25,422 nucleotides of DNA from Opitutaceae bacterium (lineage in GTDB: Bacteria; Verrucomicrobiota; Verrucomicrobiia; Opitutales; Opitutaceae). A program made the translations under genes and the position numbers. The notes under the pieces are model-generated. The model searched no databases, was not told where the DNA came from, and saw only the letters and a program-made list of their open reading frames with translations. The stretch's first letter is position 1, and every line of letters starts with the position of its first letter. The DNA is taken from positions 1-25,422 of the forward strand of contig JANXSC010000042.1 of NCBI GenBank assembly GCA_025352845.1, read 5' to 3'. Below, piece by piece: positions 1 through 10,008 of the stretch.

Positions 1-64
1 TGGACTCGAACCAGTGACCTTTTCGATGTCAACGAAACGCTCTAACCAACTGAGCTAAAGGTCC
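1..64 (-). tRNA. tRNA-Val (anticodon GAC), 3' end cut by window edge
   Basis: Read on the minus strand from 64, the sequence folds as a tRNA. The acceptor 5' strand is GGACCTT, then TA, D-arm GCTC/GAGC, anticodon stem TTTCG/CGAAA around the loop TTGACAT, variable AGGTC, and T-arm ACTGG with loop TTCGAGT. Loop positions 3-5 give anticodon GAC, which reads valine codon GUC. The 3' part of the T-stem and the acceptor strand lie before base 1. Identity rests only on the anticodon. Confidence 0.93.
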
Positions 65-128
65 CCAAATCTGAGGTCGGCGAGTAACGCCACCGCGCCC
101 TTACAGCGCAAGGAAAAATCTTGCCGCG

Positions 129-1076
129 TCACTCTCGGAAAAATTCCGCCGCCGCCGTGCAATCGAGGGCGATTTGGGCGCGGAGTTCGGCGAGGCCAGC
201 GAATTTTTCTTCCGGCCGCAGGAAGCGCAGCCACTCCACCTTCACGTGATCGCCCTCACCCAGCGCGCACGGGCCGAGCACGTGCACCTCCAACCGTGGT
301 TCGGTCGCGTTCTCCACCGTCGGGCGCAGGCCGTAGTTGGCGACACCCGGCCGCCAGCCATCCACCGTCGCCGGAGAAGCGGCGATCCGGACGGCATACA
401 CGCCCAGCCGCGGGGGCAGGCCCGGCGACCACGGCACGTTGAGCGTGGGAAAACCGATCGTGCGGCCGAGGCGTTTGCCGGGCGAGACGAAGCCGTGGGC
501 GAAATAAGCGTATCCGAGCAGGGTGTTCGCCAACTCGATCTCGCCGTGCTCGAGCAGCGCGCGGATCCGCGTGCTGCTGATCGGCTCGCCGTCCAGATTC
601 ACGCGCGGCGCGCTGAACACCCGCACGCCGAGCCGCTGTCCGGCCGCCGCCAGCAGCGCGACATCGCCGCGTCGGCCGCGCCCGAAGCGGAAATTCTCGC
701 CGACATAGACCGCCGCCAAGTGTGGCAACGCGCGCGTAAGCCACGGGAGGAAATCTTCCGCCTCGATCGCCGCCAGTTCCGCGTTGAAGGGCTGCGTGAT
801 CACGGCGTCCACGCCGAGCCCGCACAGCATGCGCGCTTTCGTGGCCGCCGGCTGGATCAGCCGGATCGGTTGTTCGGGCCGGAACAGCGCGCTCGGGTGC
901 GGCCAGAACGTGAGCACTCCGCTCAGGCCGCCGGCGGACTTTGCGGCGTGCACGGCCGCGTCGATCACCGCCCGGTGGCCGCGGTGGATCCCGTCGAACA
1001 TCCCGATCGCGAGGTGCAGCGGCTGCGGGGGCAACGCGAGGCTTTCCAAGCCGTCGATTTGGGCGGGAAAATTCAT
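129..1076 (-). CDS. ribF: Bifunctional riboflavin kinase / FAD synthetase RibF
   Basis: Phosphorylates riboflavin to FMN and adenylates FMN to FAD in the cytoplasm. The 315-residue length fits the bacterial bifunctional family. The N-terminal nucleotidyltransferase half carries the ATP-binding GMFDGIHRGH (residues 25-34) and ISSTRIR (166-172). The C-terminal flavokinase half carries GRTIGFPTLN (204-213) and ANYGLRPTVE (246-255). The ATG at 1076 is the natural start because GMFDG sits near the N-terminus as in homologues. It is the last gene of the nusA-infB-rbfA-nrnA-truB-ribF series, 39 nt after truB, probably cotranscribed. No FMN riboswitch is present before it, so FMN feedback at RNA level is not indicated. 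Downstream there is a short GCAAG/CTTGC hairpin without a clear U-tract, so the operon end is not certain. Confidence 0.96.
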   Translation of the reverse strand: MNFPAQIDGLESLALPPQPLHLAIGMFDGIHRGHRAVIDAAVHAAKSAGGLSGVLTFWPHPSALFRPEQPIRLIQPAATKARMLCGLGVDAVITQPFNAELAAIEAEDFLPWLTRALPHLAAVYVGENFRFGRGRRGDVALLAAAGQRLGVRVFSAPRVNLDGEPISSTRIRALLEHGEIELANTLLGYAYFAHGFVSPGKRLGRTIGFPTLNVPWSPGLPPRLGVYAVRIAASPATVDGWRPGVANYGLRPTVENATEPRLEVHVLGPCALGEGDHVKVEWLRFLRPEEKFAGLAELRAQIALDCTAAAEFFRE

Positions 1077-1115
1077 CGCAGATCCTTGGCCGCGCAGCCC
1101 GAAGTCATCTTCCGC

Positions 1116-1841
1116 TTACAACGCGAGGCTCGGCACCGCGTCGCGCGGCGCGATCAGGCGTTTCTCGATTTCCGGGAGCGTGAGCGCGTTAATTTGATCG
1201 ATCGTGAGGGATTGTTCGACGCGGAATTTATCCGTGGCCGTGCGCCGGAGCGCGGCGAGATGCGCGCCGCACCCGAGTTTCTGCCCGAGATCGTGGGCGA
1301 GGGTGCGGACGTAGGTGCCCTTGGTGACGCGCATCCGAAAATCGAAACGCGGCAGGCCGAAGCGCGTGATTTCCCAGGACATCACGCGGATGAAGCGCGC
1401 CTCGCGCTCGATCTCCTCGCCCTTGCGCGCGCTCTTGTAGAGCGGCACGCCGTCGATCTTCACCGCGGAATACATGGGCGGTTTCTGGTATTGGTCGCCG
1501 TGGAAGGACTGGATGGCGGCCTTCAGCTCCGCCTCGGTGAGGGCCGGCACGGGCCGCGTCTTCATCATCTCGCCGTCGGCGTCCTGCGTGTCGGTCACCT
1601 TGCCGAGTTCGATCGTGCCCTCGTATTCCTTGTCGAGACAGGTGAGGTATTGGGAGACGCGCGTGGCCTTGCCGACAAGCATGATCAACAGGCCGGTCGC
1701 CATCGGGTCGAGCGTGCCGGCGTGGCCGATGCGCTTCATCTTGAGCTTGCCGCGCAGGCGCGCGACGACGTCGTGCGACGTGTGGTCGGTGGGTTTGTCG
1801 ACGAGGAGGATGCCCTCCATTTCCCGGGGTTGAAGGAGCAT
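1116..1841 (-). CDS. truB: tRNA pseudouridine(55) synthase TruB
   Basis: Isomerises U55 in the T-loop of tRNAs to pseudouridine. The N-terminal segment EGILLVDKPTDHTSHDVV and GHAGTLDPMATGLL are diagnostic; Asp45 in TLDP is the expected catalytic aspartate (numbered from the ATG at 1841). KPPMYSAVKIDG and GTYVRTLAHDLG are further family motifs. At 241 residues it is shorter than the E. coli enzyme and seems to lack the C-terminal PUA-type domain, as in several phyla. Two starts are possible: ATG 1841, with GGAGA in the tail of nrnA at usable spacing, or ATG 1820, giving the more typical MEGILLVDKP start. The upstream nrnA stop is only 4 nt from ATG 1841, so translational coupling is likely. 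Confidence 0.95.
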   Translation of the reverse strand: MLLQPREMEGILLVDKPTDHTSHDVVARLRGKLKMKRIGHAGTLDPMATGLLIMLVGKATRVSQYLTCLDKEYEGTIELGKVTDTQDADGEMMKTRPVPALTEAELKAAIQSFHGDQYQKPPMYSAVKIDGVPLYKSARKGEEIEREARFIRVMSWEITRFGLPRFDFRMRVTKGTYVRTLAHDLGQKLGCGAHLAALRRTATDKFRVEQSLTIDQINALTLPEIEKRLIAPRDAVPSLAL

Positions 1842-1845
1842 CGGA

Positions 1846-2859
1846 TTATTTTCTCCGGGCGGCGTCGGCCGTGGCGATGCTCCGGGCGATGGCGGCGACG
1901 AAGCGCGCGCGGAAATTTTCCGGGTTGGTTTTCACATTGAGGCCCGCTGCGCACGCGTGGCCGCCGCCGCCAAATTGCGCCGCGATCAAGTCGACGCGGA
2001 AAACGGGATCCTTGGCACGGAGGCTGCCCTTAAATGTGCCGTCGGGCCGCTCCTCAATCAGCGCGCCGATGTCGACGCCATCAATGCTGCGTGCGTAGTC
2101 GACGAGGCCTTCGGTGTCTTCGGAGTTCGCGCCCGTCATCTCAAAAATTCCGGGCGGCAGCGTGCCGAGGCACGCGCGGCCGCCGCATTCGCGCTGGAGT
2201 GAGGCGAGAAAGTGCTGGAGCAGGCGGAGCTTCCCCTCCGATTCGCGTTCGAAAACTTCATAGCCCGCCTCGGTGGGATTGGCGCCGCGCGCGAGGAGTT
2301 CGCCCGCGAGCACGAAGCAGCGGCGCGAGGTCGAGTTGTGCCGGAACTGCCCGGTGTCGGTCATGATTCCCGTGTAGAGGCTTTGCGCGCTCTGCGCGTC
2401 GATGGGGAGCCCGTTGTCCAGGAAGACGCCGGCGAGGATTTCGCAGGTCGCGGCCGAGTTGCTGTCCACGAGGTTCGCTGTGGCGTAGCCGATATTCGAG
2501 AGATGATGGTCGATGACGGCGACCGGGGCAGGGTAGCGGGCCTTGAGGCGATCGCCGACGCGGGCGTGATCGGCGCAATCGACGAAGATCGCGGCGCGAT
2601 CCTCGGGATTGTTCAGCACGTCGTCCGTGCGAAAAAATTTCATGGCGCCGACAAGAAATAGCAGGCGGCGTGGCACCGGGTCGGTATTGACGCAGATGAC
2701 GTCGAAACCGCGGGCGGCGAGCACGCGCGCGAGCGCAACCTGGGCGCCGATGCAATCGCCGTCGGGCCGGGCGTGGCCCACCACCGCGAGCTTGCGGCCG
2801 GCGAGCGTCGCCAGCAGGCGGGCAAAGGCGGCGGAGAGCTCGGGATAATATTTTTCCAC
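1846..2859 (-). CDS. nrnA: DHH-family oligoribonuclease / pAp phosphatase (NrnA-like)
   Basis: A two-domain DHH/DHHA1 phosphoesterase. This family degrades short oligoribonucleotides (nanoRNA) and dephosphorylates 3'-phosphoadenosine 5'-phosphate. Metal-binding motifs are visible in order: GHARPDGDCIG (28-38), VDCAD (93-97), VIDHH (115-119) and TDTGQF (167-172). The DHHA1 signature GGGGHACAAG is at 297-306. The 337-residue length is typical. Its place between rbfA and truB is widely conserved in bacteria with NrnA and supports the call over RecJ, which is larger. The start ATG 2859 lies 12 nt after the rbfA stop. NrnA versus another DHH subfamily member rests on length and context, not on a test of activity. 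Confidence 0.92.
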   Translation of the reverse strand: MEKYYPELSAAFARLLATLAGRKLAVVGHARPDGDCIGAQVALARVLAARGFDVICVNTDPVPRRLLFLVGAMKFFRTDDVLNNPEDRAAIFVDCADHARVGDRLKARYPAPVAVIDHHLSNIGYATANLVDSNSAATCEILAGVFLDNGLPIDAQSAQSLYTGIMTDTGQFRHNSTSRRCFVLAGELLARGANPTEAGYEVFERESEGKLRLLQHFLASLQRECGGRACLGTLPPGIFEMTGANSEDTEGLVDYARSIDGVDIGALIEERPDGTFKGSLRAKDPVFRVDLIAAQFGGGGHACAAGLNVKTNPENFRARFVAAIARSIATADAARRK

Positions 2860-2871
2860 GGCGACGACGGC

Positions 2872-3231
2872 TCAGGGCTCTTGCTTCCTGACCGGAGGAC
2901 GCTCGGTTTCCTCGATCATCTGGAGAATGCGCGAGCCGCGCACGGCGGAGGTGTCGCGCACATATTCGAATTTCGGGAGGTATTTCAGCACGATGCGCCG
3001 GCTGAGTTCCGCGCGGATGTCGGCGGCCTTGGAGCGAATCCATTTGAGCTTCTTCTCCTCGGTCTCCTCATCGCCAATCACCGCCACGAAGACGCGCGCA
3101 TCGCGCAAATCCGGCGAGACGCGCACCTCGGCGATCGTCATGGCCACGGCCTCGGTCTGGTAAAATTTCCGGAGGATGGCGCTGAGCTCGCGCTGGATGA
3201 GTTCGTTGACGCGGATGGTGCGGTTGCTCAT
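2872..3231 (-). CDS. rbfA: 30S ribosome-binding factor RbfA
   Basis: Small KH-like protein (119 residues) that binds the 30S subunit late in 16S rRNA maturation. The start SNRTIRVNELIQRELSAIL is the classical RbfA N-terminal helix. It is followed by VRVSPDLRDARVFVAV (37-52) and the C-terminal helix-strand region ending near FEYVRDTSAVRGSRILQMIEE, with the SAVRGSRI segment expected in the family. It lies 77 nt downstream of infB, and that gap contains a long inverted repeat. It is 12 nt upstream of nrnA. The start ATG 3231 is unambiguous because homologues begin in the same way. Confidence 0.95.
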   Translation of the reverse strand: MSNRTIRVNELIQRELSAILRKFYQTEAVAMTIAEVRVSPDLRDARVFVAVIGDEETEEKKLKWIRSKAADIRAELSRRIVLKYLPKFEYVRDTSAVRGSRILQMIEETERPPVRKQEP

Positions 3232-3247
3232 GGGGTTTTCGATTTGG

Positions 3248-3303
3248 GATTCTCGATTTTCGATTTCTCAATCGCGGCCGAAGCCAATCGAAAATCGAGA
3301 ATC
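3248..3303. repeat. Perfect 18-bp inverted repeat between infB and rbfA
   Basis: The arms GATTCTCGATTTTCGATT (3248-3265) and its exact complement (3286-3303) are separated by 20 nt. The A/T-rich, internally repetitive arms (GATTTTCGATT units) contrast with the GC-rich flanks. The repeat fills most of the 77-nt gap between the infB stop and the rbfA start. In RNA it would form a long hairpin. No U-tract follows, so it is more likely an RNA-processing or stability element, or an inserted repetitive palindrome, than a terminator. Confidence 0.85.
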
Positions 3304-3308
3304 GAAAA

Positions 3309-5855
<2,547 letters not shown>

Positions 5856-5882
5856 GCAGTGGTGGGCGCGATGGAAAACGAG

Positions 5883-7115
5883 TTACTTGGCGCGCGCGGA
5901 GACGCGATTGATGATGTCGGCTGCTTCTTCCGCCGAAAAACCGGCGCCCTCGAGATCGCCCGCCTCGACGCCTTCGAAGAGTTCGAGTGAGACGAAGCCG
6001 GCCTTGACGAGGCGCAATGCCAGATCCTCGGCGATGCCGAGCGCGGCGACGAGCTTGCGTTTGGCGTCGCCCTCGGGGTCGGCCCCGACGGCCTTGAATT
6101 CCTCAATGTCCAGCCGCCAGCCGATCAGGCGGGAGGTGAGCCGCGCGTTCTGACCCTTGCGCCCGATGGCGACCGCGAGATCGTCGGTGGCGACCTTGAG
6201 TAAAATGCGGTGGCTCTTCTCATCCAGCGTGATTTCGCGCGGCACCGCCGGCTTCAGCGCCTCGATGATCATCTCGCGGGGGTCGGCGTAGTATTTGACG
6301 ATGTCGATCTTCTCGCCACCGAGTTCGCGCACGATGGTCTTCACACGGGCACCGCGCGCACCGACACAGGCGCCGACCGGATCGACCTTGGGATCGGTGC
6401 TTGTGACGGCGATCTTGGTGCGGTAGCCCGGCTCGCGGGCAAAGGCCTCGATCTTCACCGTGCCGTCGGCGACCTCGGTGACTTCGAGTTCGAAGAGGCG
6501 GCGGACAAACTTGGGACTCGCCCGGCTGAGAATGATCTCGGGACCGCGCGGGGAGCTTTCGATTTCCATCAGCAGGCAGCGGATGCGCTCGCCGGGCTGG
6601 TATTCCTCGCCGGGCACCTGCTCCTTGCCGGGCATGATGGCCTCGGCCTTGCCGAGATCGACGAAGAGGTCGTTGCGCTCGCGGCGGCGGACGGTGCCGG
6701 TGACGATGTTGCCGACCTGATCCTTAAAGTCGTCGTAGATGCGGTCCTTCTCGAACTGCCGGAGCCGCTGCATCACGGCCTGCCGGGCGGTCTGCGCCGC
6801 GATGCGGCCGAGGGTCGAGGGATCGATTTCCTTGTCGATCATGTCGCCGATGACGGAGCCGGGCTTCACCGCCTGCGCCTTCTCGACGTGAATCTCGGTC
6901 TTGGGATTTCCGACGGAATCGACCACCTTCATGACGGCCCACGCGTGGAGCTGGCCGTTCTTCGGGTTGATGTCGATCTTCAGCTCCTGGCCGGAGTTAA
7001 CGCCTTTCTGCGCGGCCGTCTTCAGCGCATTCGCGATCGTGGCAATCATGTCGGCACGCGGAATGCCCTTTTCCTTCTCCATGTATTCCAGGACGGATAG
7101 AATTTCGCTGCTCAT
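5883..7115 (-). CDS. nusA: Transcription termination/antitermination factor NusA
   Basis: RNA-polymerase-binding factor controlling pausing, intrinsic termination and rRNA antitermination. The 410-residue protein starts MSSEILSVLEYMEKEKGI at ATG 7115. Longer in-frame extensions would begin at a TTG inside the proposed promoter and are rejected. In order: NusA N-terminal domain; S1 domain (GTVRRRERNDLFVDLGKAEAIMP); KH1 and KH2 (VGACVGARGARVKTIVREL with its GARG turn, then AIGRKGQNARLTSRL); and a C-terminal helix-hairpin segment (LGIAEDLALRLVKAGFVSLELFEGV). It heads the infB-rbfA-nrnA-truB-ribF operon. rimP, usually just upstream, is absent here. The leader contains a terminator and a possible antiterminator, suggesting autoregulation. 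Confidence 0.96.
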   Translation of the reverse strand: MSSEILSVLEYMEKEKGIPRADMIATIANALKTAAQKGVNSGQELKIDINPKNGQLHAWAVMKVVDSVGNPKTEIHVEKAQAVKPGSVIGDMIDKEIDPSTLGRIAAQTARQAVMQRLRQFEKDRIYDDFKDQVGNIVTGTVRRRERNDLFVDLGKAEAIMPGKEQVPGEEYQPGERIRCLLMEIESSPRGPEIILSRASPKFVRRLFELEVTEVADGTVKIEAFAREPGYRTKIAVTSTDPKVDPVGACVGARGARVKTIVRELGGEKIDIVKYYADPREMIIEALKPAVPREITLDEKSHRILLKVATDDLAVAIGRKGQNARLTSRLIGWRLDIEEFKAVGADPEGDAKRKLVAALGIAEDLALRLVKAGFVSLELFEGVEAGDLEGAGFSAEEAADIINRVSARAK

Positions 7116-7138
7116 AGGTGCTTGGCGTGTGAAATGGG

Positions 7139-7166
7139 AAAAAAAAAGCGGGCCGCAGGGCCCACT
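7139..7166 (-). terminator. Intrinsic terminator inside the nusA leader
   Basis: Minus-strand stem AGTGGGCC / GGCCCGCT (8 bp, one G-T wobble) with loop CTGC is followed directly by nine T residues (7139-7147). Its U-tract ends 23 nt before the nusA ATG. That leaves no room for a full promoter after it, so nusA transcription must read through this structure. Confidence 0.85.
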
Positions 7167-7180
7167 TATTGAAAAGTGAG
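7161..7180 (-). promoter_or_regulatory. Candidate antiterminator hairpin, nusA leader
   Basis: On the minus strand CTCACTT (7174-7180) can pair with AAGTGGG (7161-7167) around a 6-nt loop (7 bp, one wobble). The 3' arm uses bases 7161-7166, which are also the 5' arm of the terminator stem. The two hairpins are therefore mutually exclusive, the classic layout of an attenuator. The antiterminator is the weaker of the two, so a factor or polymerase pausing would be needed to favour it. Confidence 0.5.
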
Positions 7181-7196
7181 TTGAATTGAGTCGGCT

Positions 7197-7226
7197 AACG
7201 TAGCTAGTCGCCCAAAATCTTGTCAA
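7197..7226 (-). promoter_or_regulatory. Candidate sigma-70-type promoter for the nusA operon
   Basis: Minus-strand TTGACA (7221-7226), a perfect -35, is followed after 18 nt by TACGTT (7197-7202), a weak -10 with three of six consensus bases. Expected transcription start is near 7190, giving a leader of about 75 nt that contains the hairpins. It lies just after the stop codon of the DUF2851 gene (7261). Confidence 0.5.
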
Positions 7227-7260
7227 GCCCCCCGCCCCGGCGGACTCGCCGACGCGACCG

Positions 7261-8490
7261 CTATCTGGCCTCGTTTTCGATCAACCAGCCAAGAAATCCC
7301 TGCGCGGTGCCGTGACACGCCGGATGAGCGCGACCATCGAAACAACCGAGCACACGCAAACCGCCGGTGATCGAGGGCGGCAGATCACCGGCGAACCAGC
7401 GGTGCCACAATCCCCGGTGGTCGCGCGACGTCTGGGCGGCGAGCAGTGGCAGCAATCCATCGCAGACGAGATTGTCGAGTCGCGTGCCGCCGACGGCATC
7501 GCCGCAAATCTCCGTGGCGAGTCGCGCACGGAGTTTCGAAAACTGGTGAACGCGACGAAGCTCGCGCGTGCCCTTGCTCGTAGTCGCGGCGTCAATGATC
7601 GGCAGCGAGGCGGCGAGGGCGAGGAGGCGCGCCGGCCAGTCGGGCCGCGCCTTGGCCCACGCGGCGTATTGCCGCAGCCGCGTGCGCGGGTGATTCGCTG
7701 GGCGCACACCCTGCAAGCTCCAACCTTTTGCTTCCGCGACGAACACGGCGTCGGCATCGACAGCCCCTGTCGCCCATCGCGCGAGCGGATGTTCGCCCGC
7801 GATCCGCAGCAGCGGCGCGCGGTTGAAACGGTAGCCGAGGATTTCGAGCGCGGTGTGGTGGCACGTCGTTTCCCAGCCGAGGCGTTGCACGCGCAGGCGG
7901 GCGAAATGGACCTTTTGCCGCCAGCGCGTTTCCGCGTGGCGCGCGAGGAGCACGGCCAGTTCGGGGGCGGGCAGCCGGCCGAGTTCCTCGGTCACGCGTG
8001 ACAGCGGCCGGTCGGCGAGATTTTCCACGGCCTCATCCGCCGCGAATTCCTCCAGCGCGTGATGCAGCAGCGGCAAGAGCGCCAGCACCGGAATTTCTCG
8101 GCCACCCGCGCCGAGCGTAGCCTGATTTTTTTCCGGCGGAAAGAGCACGACGTGCAGCACGACGTTCGCGTAAGCCGGATCGCTGGCGTGGCCGTGGGCG
8201 TTCCAGTCGTTCGCGCGCAGGTGCACCTCCACATCGCCGAGAAGTTCGCGCGTGGCATCGTCGCCGAGGCGCAGCCGTGCGCTGAGGAAGTCGGGGCCGC
8301 CGAGGAGATTCCATTTGCCCGGATGCACGATGCGCACGCCGCGGCCATCGGTCGTCACCGCCGCAGCCCGATCAAAATCGCCGCGCAGCCAGATTTTCTG
8401 GAGGAGTTTTTCGGCGAACGAAAATGCGCCGTCGAGCCCCTGCATCTCGGCAACGGCGGAAACGGAATCGCTGGGGCGCACGCGCATCAT
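7261..8490 (-). CDS. DUF2851 family protein
   Basis: Conserved protein of unknown function found in Bacteroidetes, Verrucomicrobia and relatives. Recognisable segments are EKLLQKIWLRGDF near the start, IVHPGKWNLLGGPDF, GDVEVHLRANDWNAHGH followed by YANVVLHVVLF, and the C-terminal region with LVCDGLLPLLA and HRWFAGDLPPSITGGLRVLGCF. The His/Asp/Glu-rich GDVEVH...DWNAHGH core could be a metal or nuclease site, but no activity is established. The start is uncertain: ATG 8490 (or 8487) and ATG 8445 all lie just before the conserved region; none has a good ribosome binding site. An in-frame extension to 8745 runs through a palindromic repeat and into the neighbouring receptor remnant and is rejected. 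It sits upstream of nusA in the place usually held by rimP. Confidence 0.85.
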   Translation of the reverse strand: MMRVRPSDSVSAVAEMQGLDGAFSFAEKLLQKIWLRGDFDRAAAVTTDGRGVRIVHPGKWNLLGGPDFLSARLRLGDDATRELLGDVEVHLRANDWNAHGHASDPAYANVVLHVVLFPPEKNQATLGAGGREIPVLALLPLLHHALEEFAADEAVENLADRPLSRVTEELGRLPAPELAVLLARHAETRWRQKVHFARLRVQRLGWETTCHHTALEILGYRFNRAPLLRIAGEHPLARWATGAVDADAVFVAEAKGWSLQGVRPANHPRTRLRQYAAWAKARPDWPARLLALAASLPIIDAATTSKGTRELRRVHQFSKLRARLATEICGDAVGGTRLDNLVCDGLLPLLAAQTSRDHRGLWHRWFAGDLPPSITGGLRVLGCFDGRAHPACHGTAQGFLGWLIENEAR

Positions 8491-8583
8491 CGCGAGCGTG
8501 CACGCGAAGGACTTGGCGACAAGCGCGGTGTTGCGGTGCCCGAGCGCCGGTTGAACCCAATCAGGGGCATGATTGGAAAATGC

Positions 8584-8651
8584 GTTTGGGGTAGGCCAGC
8601 GCGCTTGCGCGTGCCCAATCCGCGCTCGCAAGCGAACTGACCTACTCAAAC
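8584..8651. repeat. Imperfect palindromic element A
   Basis: Left arm 8584-8611 and right arm 8623-8651 pair as an imperfect inverted repeat. Their shared core reads GTAGGYCAG, then CGCTTGCG. It lies in the 197-bp stretch between the DUF2851 start and the 3' end of the receptor remnant, where no gene is supported. The GTAGGTC(A/G)G core also occurs in the palindrome at 10009-10123 on the other side of the remnant. Confidence 0.75.
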
Positions 8652-8687
8652 CGAATTCAGCGAGATTGGCATTTTGCAACCACGCCT

Positions 8688-9961
8688 TCAAAACGCCACG
8701 GTCGCCGTCGTCACGTATTGCCGCGGCTTGGTGTAGCGGACCCACGTGTAGCCGTTGCCCTGATCGGATTTCACGTTGAAGACGTTGTTGACGTTGAGCT
8801 GGAGCGTCCAGTTGAGGCGGCCGACTTTGCGGCGGTAGGCGACGAAGGGATTCGTGAGGAGGTAGTCGTCGGTGTTAATGGCAGGGAGCACCTTGACGCC
8901 CGCGATGGTTACTCCGGCGCGGGGTTTGCCGCGGGCATAGCGGGCGGAGACACCGGCGGTGAAACCTTTCAGCCCGCCTTCGGCGAAACTGTAGCGCGTG
9001 GTGAGGCTCGCGGTGGCGCGCCGGGTCGCGGCGGTCGCACCGTCCTGATCCTCGAGGTATTGGCGCGTGAGCGCGATCGCGCCGTCGGGATCGAGGCCGC
9101 GGGATTTCGCGGTGGCGTGGGCCTCGGCGAGGAAGCGGCCGAGCAGCGGGAAGAAACGCGTGTAGTCGGTCTCGTTGATCGAGTAGTTGGCGAAGTCGTT
9201 TGGGTGCGGTGATTCTTGAACGGCTACCAACGCAACGCGCCAACGTAGCCCTCGAGGTCGCGGCCCATGCGCTGCTTGAACATCTCGACCTCGGACTTGA
9301 TCGCGTTGAAGCGTGCACCGAGGCGGCCGGGCACGAGCGGGTGGTTGTAGTCGATCGAATAGCGCTGTGTGCCGAAGTTGTCGTAGCGCACCTGCGCGCT
9401 GCCGCGTTTTTGGAACGCCGCGCGCTTGCTCGCGATGTTGATGATGCCGCCAGCGTCGACATCGCCGTAGGCGAGTCCGCCGGGGCTCCGGCTGAACTCG
9501 ATGCGCTCGGTGTTGTAGACATCGGCGACGAGATACCACGGGAACCCGTCGCGGAGCTGGCGCACGGTCGCGAGGCCGCGGATGTTGACCTGATTGCCGG
9601 AGCGCTGGCCGACGACCGCGCCGACGGTGCCGAGGTCGTTGGCGATATTCTCGGCGTTCGAGGCGAAGCCGACGGCGTCGAAATAATTGTTGAACGCCAT
9701 GTCTTGCAAAAATTCTTGCGTCATCACCGAGATCGAGTTCGGGAGGTTGGCGAGTTTCTCGTTGGTGCGCGTGCCGGCGAGCGCGGACGAGGCGGCGTAG
9801 CCCTTGTCGTTACCGGAATTCACCTCAAAGGGCGAGAGGACGACGGCTTCTTCCTTCGTGGCGGTGGTGGCTGCCGGCGGCGTCGAAGCAGGAACAGATT
9901 GCGCGGGCAGCGCCGTGACGAGGCAAAGGAACGCGAGGGCGGGGCAGAGGCCAGCATTCAT
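8688..9961 (-). pseudogene. TonB-dependent receptor, internally deleted and frameshifted
   Basis: The N-terminal part (9961 down to about 9224) encodes a signal peptide (MNAGLCPALAFLCLVTALPAQS), the signature EEAVVLSPFEVNSGNDKGY and a normal plug domain (IRGLATVRQLRDGFPW, IEFSRSPGGLAYGDVDAGGIIN), then the first barrel strands. It stops at a TAG near 9224. The other frame takes over with VALVAVQESPHPNDFANYSINE and runs to a normal receptor C-terminus (TWVRYTKPRQYVTTATVAF, stop at 8688). Together the two parts give roughly 430 residues. Related receptors, including the one at 14825-18280 (1151 aa), are far larger, so most of the barrel is missing and the junction near 9210-9240 is out of frame. 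An outer-membrane pore cannot form. A sequencing frameshift alone would not explain the missing barrel. Confidence 0.88.
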
Positions 9962-10008
9962 GGGGTAGGGATCACTCAGTCGTGCCGTCGGCCGGGTTTG
10001 GCGTCAAG

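Noticed and set aside
1077..1115. FMN riboswitch before ribF
   Set aside because: The gap is only 39 nt and lacks the conserved RFN elements.
174..1940. 588-codon open frame on the plus strand across ribF and truB
   Set aside because: Antisense shadow of GC-rich genes; the translation is Arg/His/Glu-rich low complexity and matches no family, while the minus strand has clear ribF, truB and nrnA.
7116..7226. 37-residue N-terminal extension of nusA
   Set aside because: It would start at a TTG that is the -35 hexamer and be translated through the terminator hairpin; homologues start at MSSEILSVLEYMEKEKGI.
7236..7255. CGGCG/CGCCG hairpin after the DUF2851 stop as a terminator
   Set aside because: Only five base pairs and no U-tract; the strong terminator is the one at 7139-7166.
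8491..8745. N-terminal extension of the DUF2851 gene into the receptor remnant
   Set aside because: It reads through palindromic element A and overlaps the receptor C-terminus; conserved DUF2851 sequence begins only after the ATGs at 8490/8445.
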